From positions 47,929 through 111,928 of the forward strand of contig UROC01000001.1 in the NCBI GenBank assembly GCA_900549345.1: a stretch of 64,000 nucleotides of DNA. The letters run 5' to 3'. Below, one piece after another: positions 24,834-33,382 of the stretch. The stretch's first letter is position 1, and each line of letters starts with the position of its first letter. This DNA is from an uncultured Collinsella sp. Its GTDB lineage: Bacteria > Actinomycetota > Coriobacteriia > Coriobacteriales > Coriobacteriaceae. The notes under the pieces are model-generated. The model searched no databases. It was not told the DNA's origin and was given only the letters and a program-made list of their open reading frames with translations. The position numbers and the translations under genes were made by a program.

Positions 24834-26233
24834 TTAACGGTCGTTTCGTTGCCGATATGAAGTCGCCCCGCACCCCCGATAACGAGGAGCCGGCTGCCGA
24901 GCGCGCCTGCGACTTCCGCCCCGTCGACAAGGGCTTCACCGAGGAGATGGCGCTGGCCGAGGCTGAGCGCTGCCTCAACTGCAAGAAGCCGTTCTGTGTC
25001 GAGGGCTGCCCCGTCAACATCAACATCCCCCGCTTTATCGAGCAGATCCGCGCGAAGGACTTCGGCGGCGCTCTCGATACCATCCGCGAGGACTCCATGC
25101 TTCCCGCCATCTGCGGCCGCGTCTGCCCGCAGGAGAACCAGTGCGAGGGCAAGTGCATCCGTGGTAAGAAGTCCGAGCCCGTGGCCATCGGCCAGCTCGA
25201 GCGCTTCCTGGGTGACCGCCCCGAGCTCGCCTCCACGCCCAAGATGGCTCCCAAGAACGGCAAGAAGGTCGCCGTCGTCGGCTCCGGCCCGTCCGGCATC
25301 ACCTGCGCCGGCGAGCTCGCCCGCAACGGTTTTGACGTCACCGTCTTCGAGGCATTTTTCACCGGCGGCGGCGTGCTGGTCTACGGCATCCCCGAGTTCC
25401 GCCTGCCCAAGGCAGTCGTCAAGCGCGAGATTGACGGCCTGGAGGACATGGGCGTCAAGTTTGAGTACAACTCCGTCGTGGGCAACATGGCCACGGCCGA
25501 GGAGCTGTTCGAGCAGGGCTTCGACGCCATCTACGTGGCGACCGGCGCCGGCCTGCCCAAGTTCCTCAACGTCCCCGGCGAGAACCTGCCCAACGTCTTC
25601 TTCGCGAACGAGTACCTCACCCGCGTGAACCTGATGAAGGCCAACAAGTTCCCCGAGTACGACACCCCCACCAAGCACGGCAAGAACGTCGTTGTCTTTG
25701 GCGGCGGCAACGTGGCCATGGACGCCGTCCGTACCGCCAAGCGCCTGGGCGCCGAGCACGCCATCATCGCCTACCGTCGTACCGAGGACGAGATGCCCTG
25801 CCGTCGCGCCGAGCTGCACCATGCTAAGGCCGAGGGCGTCGAGGTTCTGCCGCTCGTCTCCCCGCTCGAGTTTGTCGCTGGCGAGGACGGCTCCGTGTGC
25901 GCCGTCAAGGTCCAGAAGATGGAGCTCGGCGAGCCCGACGAGTCCGGCCGCCGTCGCCCGGTGCCCATCGAGGGCGCCATCGAGGAGATCCCCTGCGACG
26001 TCGCTATTTCGGCTATCGGCACCAACGCCAACCCCTTCGCAAAGAAGATCGGCGGCAAGATGGAGCTCAACAAGTGGGGCTACATCGTTGCCGACGAGGA
26101 GACCGGCCAGACCACCGATCCCCGCATCTGGGCTGGCGGCGACATCGTCACCGGTGCCGCTACGGTCATTCTGGCGATGGGCGCCGGCAAGAAGGCCGCC
26201 GCTTCCATCACCAAGAGCCTGCTGGGCGAGTAA
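24824..26233 (+). CDS. nfnB: NfnB-type subunit (glutamate-synthase-small-subunit-like, FAD and 4Fe-4S)
   Basis: 469 residues. The N-terminus binds two 4Fe-4S clusters (CLNCKKPFCVEGCPV and CGRVCPQENQCEGKC). FAD and NADPH sites follow (VGSGPSGITCAGELA; FGGGNVAMDAVRTAK). The ATG overlaps the 3' end of nfnA by ten bases. The fold is that of the GltD/NfnB/SudA family; with an NfnA partner and no glutamate synthase large subunit nearby, the bifurcating oxidoreductase is preferred over GltD. Confidence 0.85.
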   Translation: MPLVNGRFVADMKSPRTPDNEEPAAERACDFRPVDKGFTEEMALAEAERCLNCKKPFCVEGCPVNINIPRFIEQIRAKDFGGALDTIREDSMLPAICGRVCPQENQCEGKCIRGKKSEPVAIGQLERFLGDRPELASTPKMAPKNGKKVAVVGSGPSGITCAGELARNGFDVTVFEAFFTGGGVLVYGIPEFRLPKAVVKREIDGLEDMGVKFEYNSVVGNMATAEELFEQGFDAIYVATGAGLPKFLNVPGENLPNVFFANEYLTRVNLMKANKFPEYDTPTKHGKNVVVFGGGNVAMDAVRTAKRLGAEHAIIAYRRTEDEMPCRRAELHHAKAEGVEVLPLVSPLEFVAGEDGSVCAVKVQKMELGEPDESGRRRPVPIEGAIEEIPCDVAISAIGTNANPFAKKIGGKMELNKWGYIVADEETGQTTDPRIWAGGDIVTGAATVILAMGAGKKAAASITKSLLGE

Positions 26234-26262
26234 TCACCCGCAGCGCTAGCCATCAAACGGCA

Positions 26263-26300
26263 AAGTCCCCGTCGAGCACACGCCCGGCGGGGACTTTTTT
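26263..26300 (+). terminator. Intrinsic terminator after nfnB
   Basis: AAGTCCCCG pairs with CGGGGACTT, followed by six T in total. Confidence 0.85.
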
Positions 26301-26310
26301 ATGCCGGCCG

Positions 26311-26354
26311 CCCAAACCACCACGATGGGGCAGGCACCTTTGTGGTGGTTTGGG
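26311..26354. repeat. GGGGCAG-core hairpin
   Basis: CCCAAACCACCAC (26311-26323) pairs perfectly with GTGGTGGTTTGGG (26342-26354). The loop reads GATGGGGCAGGCACCTT. Confidence 0.85.
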
Positions 26355-26371
26355 ACTTGCCCGGTCGTTTT

Positions 26372-26508
26372 GTCTCAATCTGTAACAGCTGGAGTCCGTT
26401 GAGCCCTGCAGTTGTTACAGATTGAGATATTGTGCCGGCCGGCCACGCTGCATCTCAATCTGTAACAGTTAGAGCCATTTTCGCTGGCTTGGTGTTACAG
26501 ATCGAGAC
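26372..26508. repeat. Second copy of the alternating inverted-repeat array (4 half-sites)
   Basis: TCTCAATCTGTAACA-type half-sites alternate in orientation at about 26372, 26413, 26453 and 26493, again at ~40-bp steps. They match those of the 1523-1982 array. The intervening segments are mostly different from it, though one GCCATTTT word is shared. Confidence 0.9.
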
Positions 26509-26564
26509 TATGCAAAAGCCGAGGATAGGCACTGCCGCCAAGGCCTTCCCCTCGGCCTAAAACA

Positions 26565-26604
26565 AAAACCACCGCAAAGGTGCTGTCCCCTTTGTGGTGG
26601 TTTT
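26565..26604. repeat. GGGACAG-core hairpin
   Basis: AAAACCACCGCAAAGG pairs with CCTTTGTGGTGGTTTT at 15 of 16 positions; the loop is TGCTGTCC. It abuts the 3' end of the kinase-like gene. Confidence 0.85.
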
Positions 26605-26610
26605 GGTCGG

Positions 26611-27234
26611 CTAGCCTTCGAGCTGCGCCACTTTGTAGCGGTAGGCTGCAGCGATGACGTCTTTACAGCCCTCGCGTCCCAACTTGGCGCGGTTGACAAC
26701 GATATCCTTGCCGCTCGTCATCTTCCACTTTCCGGCGCTGTAGCGCTTGTAGAATGCCTCGCGCGCCTTCTGCTGCTGCTTGACCAGCTTGGCGCCCTTC
26801 TTTTTATTAAGGCCTCGCTTTTTGCGCACAATCTCGACGCGGTCCTCAAAAGGAGCGGTCACCAGCACGGCAATGTGGTTGGGGTTGTTACGCAGCAGGT
26901 AATCGGACAGACGGCCTTCGATAATGCAGCTCTCGGTCTCGCCCAGGTCCAAAATCACCTGGCTCATCTTTTGGAACAACTTGTCCGAGTACGAACGCGC
27001 ATCGTAGCGGTCGGGCAGGAACGCCATGTTCTCCACGGCCAGACGCTCGTCGTAGGCGGCCATCTTGTCGAGCGACTCGCCCGCGCGCAGCGATGCACGC
27101 ACCAGCAGCTCGTTATCGTACAGCGGAATCCCCAACTCGTCGGCAAGCATGCGGCCAATCTCGTGGCCCTCGGCGCCAAAGTCGCGCGCGATGGTAATGA
27201 CCACAGGATTCTTCTTATTCTCCAGATCGCTCAT
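26611..27234 (-). CDS. Cytidylate-kinase-like protein
   Basis: 207 residues. The N-terminal ITIARDFGAEGHEIGRMLAD is the P-loop variant of the Cytidylate_kin2 family, and LGIPLYDNELL follows as in CMP kinases. A basic region (KKRGLNKKKGAKLVKQQQK) replaces the usual LID. The family is widespread in Coriobacteriia and Firmicutes; a nucleotide or other phosphotransfer role is likely, but the substrate is unproven. The start was set at MSDLEN after AAAGGA. It follows the amino-acid ABC operon and could be co-transcribed. Confidence 0.85.
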   Translation of the reverse strand: MSDLENKKNPVVITIARDFGAEGHEIGRMLADELGIPLYDNELLVRASLRAGESLDKMAAYDERLAVENMAFLPDRYDARSYSDKLFQKMSQVILDLGETESCIIEGRLSDYLLRNNPNHIAVLVTAPFEDRVEIVRKKRGLNKKKGAKLVKQQQKAREAFYKRYSAGKWKMTSGKDIVVNRAKLGREGCKDVIAAAYRYKVAQLEG

Positions 27235-27250
27235 CGCGATTCCTTTCTCT

Positions 27251-27281
27251 ATGTGGCAAAGGGGCTGTCCCTTTGCCACAT
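27251..27281. repeat. GGGACAG-core hairpin
   Basis: ATGTGGCAAAGGG pairs perfectly with CCCTTTGCCACAT around GCTGT. It fills the gap between the ABC permease stop and the kinase-like start. Confidence 0.88.
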
Positions 27282-27282
27282 T

Positions 27283-27921
27283 CTACGCTGCCACCATTCG
27301 CCTCTGATATGCGCGAACCAGCAGCGAGATACCAAAGTTGAGCACAAAGTACATCGCAAACACCAGGCCGTAGAGCATAAGCACCTGCGACAGATCGATC
27401 GCGTGGGCCATCACGACGTTTGCCGTGTACATGAGCTCGGCCACGTTAATGCCCGAAAGATACGAGCTGTCCTTGATGACGGTCGTGCACTGGCTAAACA
27501 GCGCCGGAATGATCGTCTTAAATGTCTGCGGCAGAATGATGTAGCGCATGGTGGCAAAGAAGCCAAAGCCCTGGCTCTGCGCCGCCTCAAACTGGCCGCG
27601 CGGAATCGAGTTGAGGCCGCCGCGCACAATCTCGGCCATAACGGCGCTGGTAAACAGCGTAAAGGCGATGGTCGAAATCACAATGTCCAAACCCTGCACC
27701 GTAAAGTAGATAAACAGGATCCACAGCAGGTTTGGCGTGCAACGGAACAGCTCGATATAGGCGCTCACCAAAATACGGAACGGGCGGGGCGCATAGCTTT
27801 TAACAAGCGCCAGCACCGTGCCAAAGATGAGCGAGAAAAAGATCGACAGCGCCGAGATCTCGATCGTCTTAACAAAGCCGCCCCAAATGTAGAGCAGGTT
27901 GGTCGCGTTGAAAATATCCAT
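27283..27921 (-). CDS. Amino-acid ABC transporter permease 2
   Basis: 212 residues with about four membrane helices. The EAAxxxG-type coupling motif appears as QFEAAQSQGFGFFATMRYI, as in His/Glu/Gln permeases. It begins three bases after the stop of permease 1. The pair forms the heterodimeric channel of a polar amino-acid importer. Confidence 0.92.
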   Translation of the reverse strand: MDIFNATNLLYIWGGFVKTIEISALSIFFSLIFGTVLALVKSYAPRPFRILVSAYIELFRCTPNLLWILFIYFTVQGLDIVISTIAFTLFTSAVMAEIVRGGLNSIPRGQFEAAQSQGFGFFATMRYIILPQTFKTIIPALFSQCTTVIKDSSYLSGINVAELMYTANVVMAHAIDLSQVLMLYGLVFAMYFVLNFGISLLVRAYQRRMVAA

Positions 27922-27924
27922 GCG

Positions 27925-28671
27925 CTAGGCCTCCTCTACGTTGTCGAGCCCCAGCTCGGCCAGGCTCACGCCGCGCGGACGCTCCTTGGAGCGGCGCTCG
28001 AGCCACTGCACCAGCATGGCGAGCGGAAAGCAGATGATGAAGTACATAAGGCAGCAGACGATGTATCCCTGCAGGTAACCGTACAGACTCACAAAGTTGT
28101 CGGAACGGTACATAAGGTCGCCGCCGGCCACAAGCGCCAGCACCGACGTGTTCTTGACCAGGTTAAGCGCCTGGTTACACAGCGGCGGCAGAATGATCTT
28201 GAACGTCTGGGGCAGCACGATGTACCAGTACGCCTGCGCACGGGTGAAGCCCTGGCTCTGGGCCGCCTCCATCTGACCGCGCGGAACCGCCTCGATACCA
28301 GTGCGGATGACCTCGGAAATGTAGGCCGCGTGATACAGGCCCACACCCAAGAAGCCCAGCACGAACGGCGCGATGCGCACCGGCTGGTCGGCGCCGGTTA
28401 TAGCCTGCAAAAACTGCGGGCCAGCCATGTACATAAAGAGCACCTGCACGGGCAACGGGGTGTTCTGGTAAAACTCCACGTACACGCGGCTTATGGCGCG
28501 CAGCACGCGAGAGCGAGTGGTGGAGAACACGCCCAGCAGCGTGCCCAGCACCAGCGACAGCAGCAGACCGGCAACGACCACCTGTAGCGTCACGCCAAAG
28601 CCCTCCCAGAAGGGCCCCATGTTTTGAAATGTCGTCGACCAACGGTCGGCGTCAAATAATCCTTCGAGCAT
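27925..28671 (-). CDS. Amino-acid ABC transporter permease 1
   Basis: 248 residues. The family coupling loop is QMEAAQSQGFTRAQAYWYIV. GLYHAAYISEVIRTGIEAV is the usual helix before it. The start was set at MLEGLF, four bases after AAGGAA, 25 bp downstream of the binding-protein stop. It is paired with permease 2. Confidence 0.92.
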   Translation of the reverse strand: MLEGLFDADRWSTTFQNMGPFWEGFGVTLQVVVAGLLLSLVLGTLLGVFSTTRSRVLRAISRVYVEFYQNTPLPVQVLFMYMAGPQFLQAITGADQPVRIAPFVLGFLGVGLYHAAYISEVIRTGIEAVPRGQMEAAQSQGFTRAQAYWYIVLPQTFKIILPPLCNQALNLVKNTSVLALVAGGDLMYRSDNFVSLYGYLQGYIVCCLMYFIICFPLAMLVQWLERRSKERPRGVSLAELGLDNVEEA

Positions 28672-28696
28672 TTGATTCCTTCCTTGGACGATGTGC

Positions 28697-29572
28697 CTAT
28701 ACAAGACCCCAGGTCTTGACCTCTTGGTCGAGCCAGCCGTCGGCCAGGCGATCGCAAATCACCTGATCGACCACGGCCGAAAGGTCGCAGCCCTTCTTGG
28801 TCGCCACGCCGTAGCCCTGCTCGCCAAACTTGACCTCGGGCTGCAGTAGCTCAACGGTCTCGTTCATGTATCCGGCCAGCGTGGAGCGGTCCATGGCAAA
28901 GACGTCGATATTGCCGGCGTCGAGCGAACTCTTGATGATGGGGTAGCCGCTAAAGGCCCTAAACTCGGGCTTGCAGCTAAAGCCGTTGTCCTTGATCATC
29001 TGCTCGATCAGGCCCTGCGTGGTGGCACCCTGGCTCACGCCGATGACCTTGCCGTCCAGACCCTCAATCGAGGTAAAACCCGAACGCTTCTTGACCATGA
29101 GTCCCACGTAGTCGGTACGGTACGGCGTCGAGAAATCCCAGCTCTTCTTGCGCTCGTCGGTGATGGTGTAGGTCGCCGCGACCACGTCGAGCTGGCCGTT
29201 ATCGATCAGCGGGCCGCGCGTCTTGGGCGTTACGTCGGTAAACTCGACAAGCTCCTGGGCACGGGCATCCTTGTAGCTCACACCAAAGACGGCAGCGGCG
29301 ATCTGGTAGCACAAATCGACTTCCATGCCCTCAAAGCGGCCCTTGGCGGTGTCGTAATAACCGTAGCCGGGAACGTCCTTCTTGACGCCGGCATTCAGAT
29401 GTCCACGCGACTTAATGGCCGCAAGCTTGGACCCCTTGTCGGAGCCCTCGCCGCTGGTGGAGTTGCCGCAACCGGTAAGCGCGGTCCCCGTCAGCGCAAG
29501 CATGCCGGCGCCCGCCAGCTGCAAAAAGTGACGGCGCGACACGGCCGCCCTCGTCATATCCGTCATGTCCAT
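28697..29572 (-). CDS. Amino-acid ABC transporter substrate-binding lipoprotein
   Basis: About 291 residues. The N-terminus has a twin-arginine motif (RRHFLQLAG) and a lipobox (LTGC), so it may be exported folded by Tat and then lipidated. The mature part follows the SBP_bac_3 fold (LNAGVKKDVPGYGYYD; MEVDLCYQIAAAVFG; VIGVSQGATTQGLIEQ). The ligand is probably a polar amino acid such as Gln, Glu or His. The gene starts nine bases after the ATPase stop; a GTG three bases earlier is the alternative start. Confidence 0.9.
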   Translation of the reverse strand: MDMTDMTRAAVSRRHFLQLAGAGMLALTGTALTGCGNSTSGEGSDKGSKLAAIKSRGHLNAGVKKDVPGYGYYDTAKGRFEGMEVDLCYQIAAAVFGVSYKDARAQELVEFTDVTPKTRGPLIDNGQLDVVAATYTITDERKKSWDFSTPYRTDYVGLMVKKRSGFTSIEGLDGKVIGVSQGATTQGLIEQMIKDNGFSCKPEFRAFSGYPIIKSSLDAGNIDVFAMDRSTLAGYMNETVELLQPEVKFGEQGYGVATKKGCDLSAVVDQVICDRLADGWLDQEVKTWGLV

Positions 29573-29580
29573 CACCGCGC

Positions 29581-30312
29581 CTAGTGCAGAATCTTGGACA
29601 GGAACTCGCGGCAGCGCGGGTTCTCGGGGTTATCGAAGAAGTGCTCGGGCGTGCCCTCCTCCAGAATGCGGCCGTCCTCCATAAAGATGACGCGGTCGGC
29701 CACCTGGCGCGCAAAGCCCATCTCGTGCGTCACGCAGATCATGGTGATGTCCTCCTGCGCGAGCTCAATCATAACGTCCAGAACCTCCTGGACCATCTCG
29801 GGGTCGAGCGCCGAAGTCGGCTCGTCAAACAGGATGATGGGCTGCTTGGTGCACAGGGCACGGGCGATGGCGATGCGCTGCTGCTGACCACCCGAGAGAT
29901 TCTGCGGATACTCGCCGGCCTTATGCGCCATGCCGACGCGCTTGAGTGCGGCGATGGCGATCTCGGTCGCCTCCTCCTTGCTCTTCTTTTGCAGCTTGAT
30001 GGGCGCGAGCGTCAGGTTGCCGAGCACCGTCATGTTGGGATACAGGTTGAACTGCTGAAACACCATGGAACTATACTTGCGAGCCATCTCCAGGTGGTTC
30101 TTTTTGGTAAGCGGCGTACCGTCGATGATGACCTCGCCCGACGTGGGCTCCTCCAGATAATCGACGCAACGGATGAGCGTCGACTTACCCGAGCCGGAAG
30201 GCCCGATCATTACGAGCTTCTCGCCGCGCTTGACGGTGAGGTTGATATCTTTGAGCACATGCAGGTCGCCAAAGTACTTGTTGAGATGCTTGATCTCGAT
30301 CATGTCTGCCAT
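29581..30312 (-). CDS. Amino-acid ABC transporter ATP-binding protein
   Basis: 243 residues. Walker [11 protein letters not shown], signature LSGGQQQR and Walker [12 protein letters not shown] are intact, with [12 protein letters not shown] typical of polar amino-acid ATPases (GlnQ/HisP). It is the first gene of a four-gene transporter operon followed by the kinase-like gene. A TACAAT at 30348-30353 on the minus strand may be the -10 box. Confidence 0.95.
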   Translation of the reverse strand: MADMIEIKHLNKYFGDLHVLKDINLTVKRGEKLVMIGPSGSGKSTLIRCVDYLEEPTSGEVIIDGTPLTKKNHLEMARKYSSMVFQQFNLYPNMTVLGNLTLAPIKLQKKSKEEATEIAIAALKRVGMAHKAGEYPQNLSGGQQQRIAIARALCTKQPIILFDEPTSALDPEMVQEVLDVMIELAQEDITMICVTHEMGFARQVADRVIFMEDGRILEEGTPEHFFDNPENPRCREFLSKILH

Positions 30313-30432
30313 GAATGTCCCTTCCCTGCGTTTACACGAGTTGAACTATTGTACGGAAAGAACCACGTTTCCGCAGCCCACACTACATTCCCGTAAAGAA
30401 CCCGCAATCTTCCACCCACTCATTGGGCACTC

Positions 30433-30508
30433 GGGCACTCATTGGGGACAGACTTAAATGAGTACCCCCCGTGGGCACTCAATTTGAGTCTGTCCCCAAT
30501 GAGTGCCC
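30433..30508. repeat. Head-to-head pair of GGGGACAG hairpins
   Basis: GGGCACTCATTGGGGACAG (30433-) is the perfect reverse complement of the end of the block (to 30508), 22 bp in all. Each half can also fold by itself, since ACTCATT pairs with AAATGAGT in the left half and GGGCACTCA with TGAGTGCCC in the right. It lies in the 265-bp gap before the ABC operon. Confidence 0.88.
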
Positions 30509-30515
30509 AGCCCAG

Positions 30516-30551
30516 CAAAAAGGGGCGCGACCGCAATGGTCACGCCCCCTC
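30516..30551 (-). terminator. Intrinsic terminator of yqeY
   Basis: AGGGGCGCGACC pairs with GGTCACGCCCCCT (one mismatch); on the minus strand a TTTTT run follows, ~27 bp after the yqeY stop. Confidence 0.85.
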
Positions 30552-30577
30552 GATATCAACTATGTACCGCTAGGCCC

Positions 30578-31021
30578 CTATGCGAGTTTGGCGCCGACGA
30601 TCTTTGCCGCGGCCGGTTTATCGAAGTTGCCACCGGTGGCCTTGCCCAGAGCGCCCATGACCTGGCCCATCTGCTTCTTGGACGTGGCGCCCAGCTCGGC
30701 GATGACCTGCTCGATCAGAGCCTCGAGCTCCTCGCCCGAAACCTGCGCGGGCAGCAGGCTCTCCAGAATCTTGACCTGCTCGGTCAGGTTGTCGGTACGC
30801 TCCTGGTCGGTGCCGGCCTTGATGGACATCTCCAGCGTCTCGCTCGTCTGCTTGATCAGACGCTTGATCATGCTGTTGACGTCTTCCTCGGTCACATCGC
30901 GGCGCTCGTTAACCTCGATATTCTTCACCTCGGCCTTGACCTGGCGAATGATGGACAGGCGAACCTTGTCCTTGGCCTTCATGGCGGCGATCATTTCCTG
31001 CTGCAGCTCTTCGTTGGTCAT
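30578..31021 (-). CDS. yqeY: GatB/YqeY-domain protein
   Basis: 147 residues, the usual size. Helical N-terminal MKAKDKVRLSIIRQ and C-terminal QMGQVMGALGKATGGNFDK match the family. It resembles the tail domain of the amidotransferase subunit GatB, which binds tRNA; its precise role is unsettled. The start is the ATG eight bases after GAGGAGG. It is probably in an operon with the foldase 55 bp upstream. Confidence 0.93.
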   Translation of the reverse strand: MTNEELQQEMIAAMKAKDKVRLSIIRQVKAEVKNIEVNERRDVTEEDVNSMIKRLIKQTSETLEMSIKAGTDQERTDNLTEQVKILESLLPAQVSGEELEALIEQVIAELGATSKKQMGQVMGALGKATGGNFDKPAAAKIVGAKLA

Positions 31022-31075
31022 CTGCAAATCCTCCTCAATAGTGCGGGCGGCACTCGCGCGAGCACCGCCCCATGA

Positions 31076-32296
31076 TTACTCAGTCGTCGACGAATTGTCG
31101 GTCGAGCTCTTGGTGACACCCTTCAGGCTCACGTTGTAGGGTACGTCCTTGGGCATGGGGCTGACGGTGATGTCGGCGTCCTTTTTGTACTGCTCCAGCC
31201 ACTCGCTATATGCAGTGCTGGCCGCCTGCGTCTTCACCACGTTGGAGACGTACTTCTTGATGGCCTTGGGTACCTGCTTGATATCATCGACCTGGCTATC
31301 GACATGGAAGTAGTCAGTGCACTTGATAATGTGATAGCCGTACGTCGACTCGACCACGCCGCTCACATCGCCCTTGTTGAGCCCCTCGAGTGCCGTCTGG
31401 TAGCTGTCGACGAAGGTGGTGAGCTTGTCCCAGCCCACGTCGCCCTTCTTCTCCTTGGAACCGGTGTCGTCGGAATACTGCTTCACAGCGTCTTCGAAGC
31501 TCAGCTCGCCGGAGTTAATCTTGTCCAGGCACTCCTGCGCCTTGGCCTTGGCGGCAGCCTTGTCCTCGTCGGATGCCTCGGAATCGACCTTGATCAGGAT
31601 GTTCGACGAGCGGCGGGCATCGTTGTACTTCGACAGGTTCTCGTTGATGTAATCGACGATCTCGCTGTCCTCGGGCTTGCTGGTGGGCGCCACGGCTTCC
31701 TTGAGCTTTTGCTGCGCCAGGCTCTCCTTGAGCGAGCTCTTATAGGTGTCCTCGGTGTAGCCGTAGGTCTTAAGGGTCTTCTTAAAGGTCTTGGCGCCGC
31801 CCGCGCTCTTGCACGCGTCCTTCCAAGCCTTCTCGACCTCCTCATCCGACACCGTCACGCCGTTTTCCTTCTGCGCCTGCTGAAGCAGAATCTGCTGCGT
31901 GTAGGAATCGATGAGCTGCTTGCGATACTTCTTGGGCGTAAGGTCGTTGTTGACCAGGTACTGCGCCCATTCCTTGTCCTTGGTATAACCATAGGACGTG
32001 CGCATGCTCATGATCTGCTTGGTCACGGTATCCTCGGTGAGGTTGGTGCCGTTGATGGTGGCGGCAACGCCGCCGGTGAGCTTGTAGCCCGAGGTGTCCT
32101 CGGTCTGCGACATAAGACCGGAGCACGCCATGGCCGAGACGGAAAGCAACATTGCCAGCACGCCGATAACCACCAGAACAATCTTGACGGTCTTAGACAC
32201 GTACGTCTTGCGCTGCTTCTTACGAGAGCTGGAGGCAGCGCGAGTCTGCTGCTCGGGCGTCGGCGCGGCCTCGGAGTTCTTTTTCTTATTTGCCAT
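31076..32296 (-). CDS. Parvulin-type peptidyl-prolyl isomerase, membrane-anchored (PrsA/SurA-like)
   Basis: About 406 residues. A basic cytoplasmic tail (~45 residues) is followed by one membrane helix (IVLVVIGVLAMLLSVSAMAC) and a SurA-like N-domain, then a parvulin core (SSNILIKVDSEASDEDKAAA; GDVGWDKLTTFVDSY; VVESTYGYHIIKCTDY). It helps exported proteins fold after secretion, for example the sorted enzyme at 41292. The start is the ATG after AAAGG at MANKKK. The cysteine in AMAC could be a lipobox, but its context is poor. Confidence 0.9.
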   Translation of the reverse strand: MANKKKNSEAAPTPEQQTRAASSSRKKQRKTYVSKTVKIVLVVIGVLAMLLSVSAMACSGLMSQTEDTSGYKLTGGVAATINGTNLTEDTVTKQIMSMRTSYGYTKDKEWAQYLVNNDLTPKKYRKQLIDSYTQQILLQQAQKENGVTVSDEEVEKAWKDACKSAGGAKTFKKTLKTYGYTEDTYKSSLKESLAQQKLKEAVAPTSKPEDSEIVDYINENLSKYNDARRSSNILIKVDSEASDEDKAAAKAKAQECLDKINSGELSFEDAVKQYSDDTGSKEKKGDVGWDKLTTFVDSYQTALEGLNKGDVSGVVESTYGYHIIKCTDYFHVDSQVDDIKQVPKAIKKYVSNVVKTQAASTAYSEWLEQYKKDADITVSPMPKDVPYNVSLKGVTKSSTDNSSTTE

Positions 32297-32384
32297 AGTT
32301 GGCCTTTCGCATAACGAATCGAACAAACGCCATTGTGTCACAACGCGGCCCCCGCGACAAAAGGAACGTCCCCAGGGGCCGGAT

Positions 32385-32849
32385 TTAAAAGTGGCGGCGG
32401 ATGGCTTCGACCATGCCTTGGGGCGTGGTCTGGCCGAGCACATCGGCCGCGGTGTCCGCGTCCATAAAGATATTCATAAGCGCTTGCAGAGCCTCGACCT
32501 GGCCGCCCGGCTCGGCAATGCCCAAGTTGATGACGATCTGCGCCGGCACAGGGGCACCCATGCCCGCCATAGCATTGAATGTCACGGGCGTGGCCGGCTT
32601 CACCACCGCGATGTAGGGCTTAGCCACAAACCCCGGATCGGTATGCGGGATGGCAATGTTGGCCGCCGGCATGGCAAGCCCTGTGGGATAGGCATCCTCG
32701 CGCGTGCGGACGGCGTCGAGCCAACCGGTGCCAATGTAGCCGCGTGGAGCAAGTTCGCCTTCGAGTCGCGCAAACACCTCATCAGGCGTCGCACACTCCC
32801 AATCAAAAAACACCAGCTCAGGCGTAAACAGCGCTTCGTTATCCGCCAT
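32385..32849 (-). CDS. Orphan PTS IIA component (fructose/galactitol type)
   Basis: 154 residues with the EIIA-2 fold. The phosphorylated histidine sits in AIPHTDP (~residue 70) and GLAMPAANI precedes it. No IIB or IIC gene is nearby, so it either serves a PTS elsewhere or is regulatory, like nitrogen-PTS IIA proteins. GGAGG lies five bases before the ATG. Confidence 0.85.
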   Translation of the reverse strand: MADNEALFTPELVFFDWECATPDEVFARLEGELAPRGYIGTGWLDAVRTREDAYPTGLAMPAANIAIPHTDPGFVAKPYIAVVKPATPVTFNAMAGMGAPVPAQIVINLGIAEPGGQVEALQALMNIFMDADTAADVLGQTTPQGMVEAIRRHF

Positions 32850-32914
32850 ATCGTCCTCCAAAGTTGCATGAGGGCCACAATGCTCAATATGATAGCGAAA
32901 CGGAGTATGCAAGG

Positions 32915-33382
32915 TTAGCCGAGGATCCCGATGAGCTCGAGTGCGCGCGCGGGCGTCAAGCATACCTCGGGCATCGCCTCCAACATGCGTCGGTCGCTCG
33001 TGATTACGTAGTCGACATCCGCCGTATCGCCCGATGCAATGATGAGATTGTCCTCAAGGTCCGGCATACGCTTGCCAAGCATACGCGCCATCTCGCATTC
33101 CGCCAACGAAAGCGGAGAAGCCGTTGCCACCTGCATCATATGCTCGATACAGGCCCATGCAGCCGGACCGAACGGAGCGTTAACCCCATTCACATTCCGC
33201 TGAGCTAGACGCCGCGGCACAATGTAGAACAGGTCCTTTGCCGTCGTTGGCGCGTACAGAAGGTCAATCTTTCCCGCCTCGGCCAACTCAATCAATCTTT
33301 TCGCCTCGTCGAACGCTCCCTCTTGCAGGTAATAATCGAGCCAAACGTTTGTGTCTACCAAGAGTCGTTTTGCCGCAATCAT
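32915..33382 (-). CDS. PIN-domain toxin (VapC-like)
   Basis: 155 residues. Catalytic acidic residues lie in LLVDTNVWLD, in DLEDN and in ITSDRR, the usual four-acid pattern of PIN ribonucleases. The ATG overlaps the antitoxin stop (ATGA), so the two are translationally coupled. It probably cuts tRNA or mRNA when the antitoxin is lost. Confidence 0.88.
   Translation of the reverse strand: MIAAKRLLVDTNVWLDYYLQEGAFDEAKRLIELAEAGKIDLLYAPTTAKDLFYIVPRRLAQRNVNGVNAPFGPAAWACIEHMMQVATASPLSLAECEMARMLGKRMPDLEDNLIIASGDTADVDYVITSDRRMLEAMPEVCLTPARALELIGILG

Noticed and set aside
24824..26233. Glutamate synthase small subunit (gltD)
   Set aside because: The partner is an NfnA-type flavoprotein and no large glutamate synthase gene is near, so NfnB/SudA is a better name.
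32350..32395. Another GGGGACRG-core hairpin (contains ACGTCCCC)
   Set aside because: The flanks do not form a convincing stem, so it was left out of the family.
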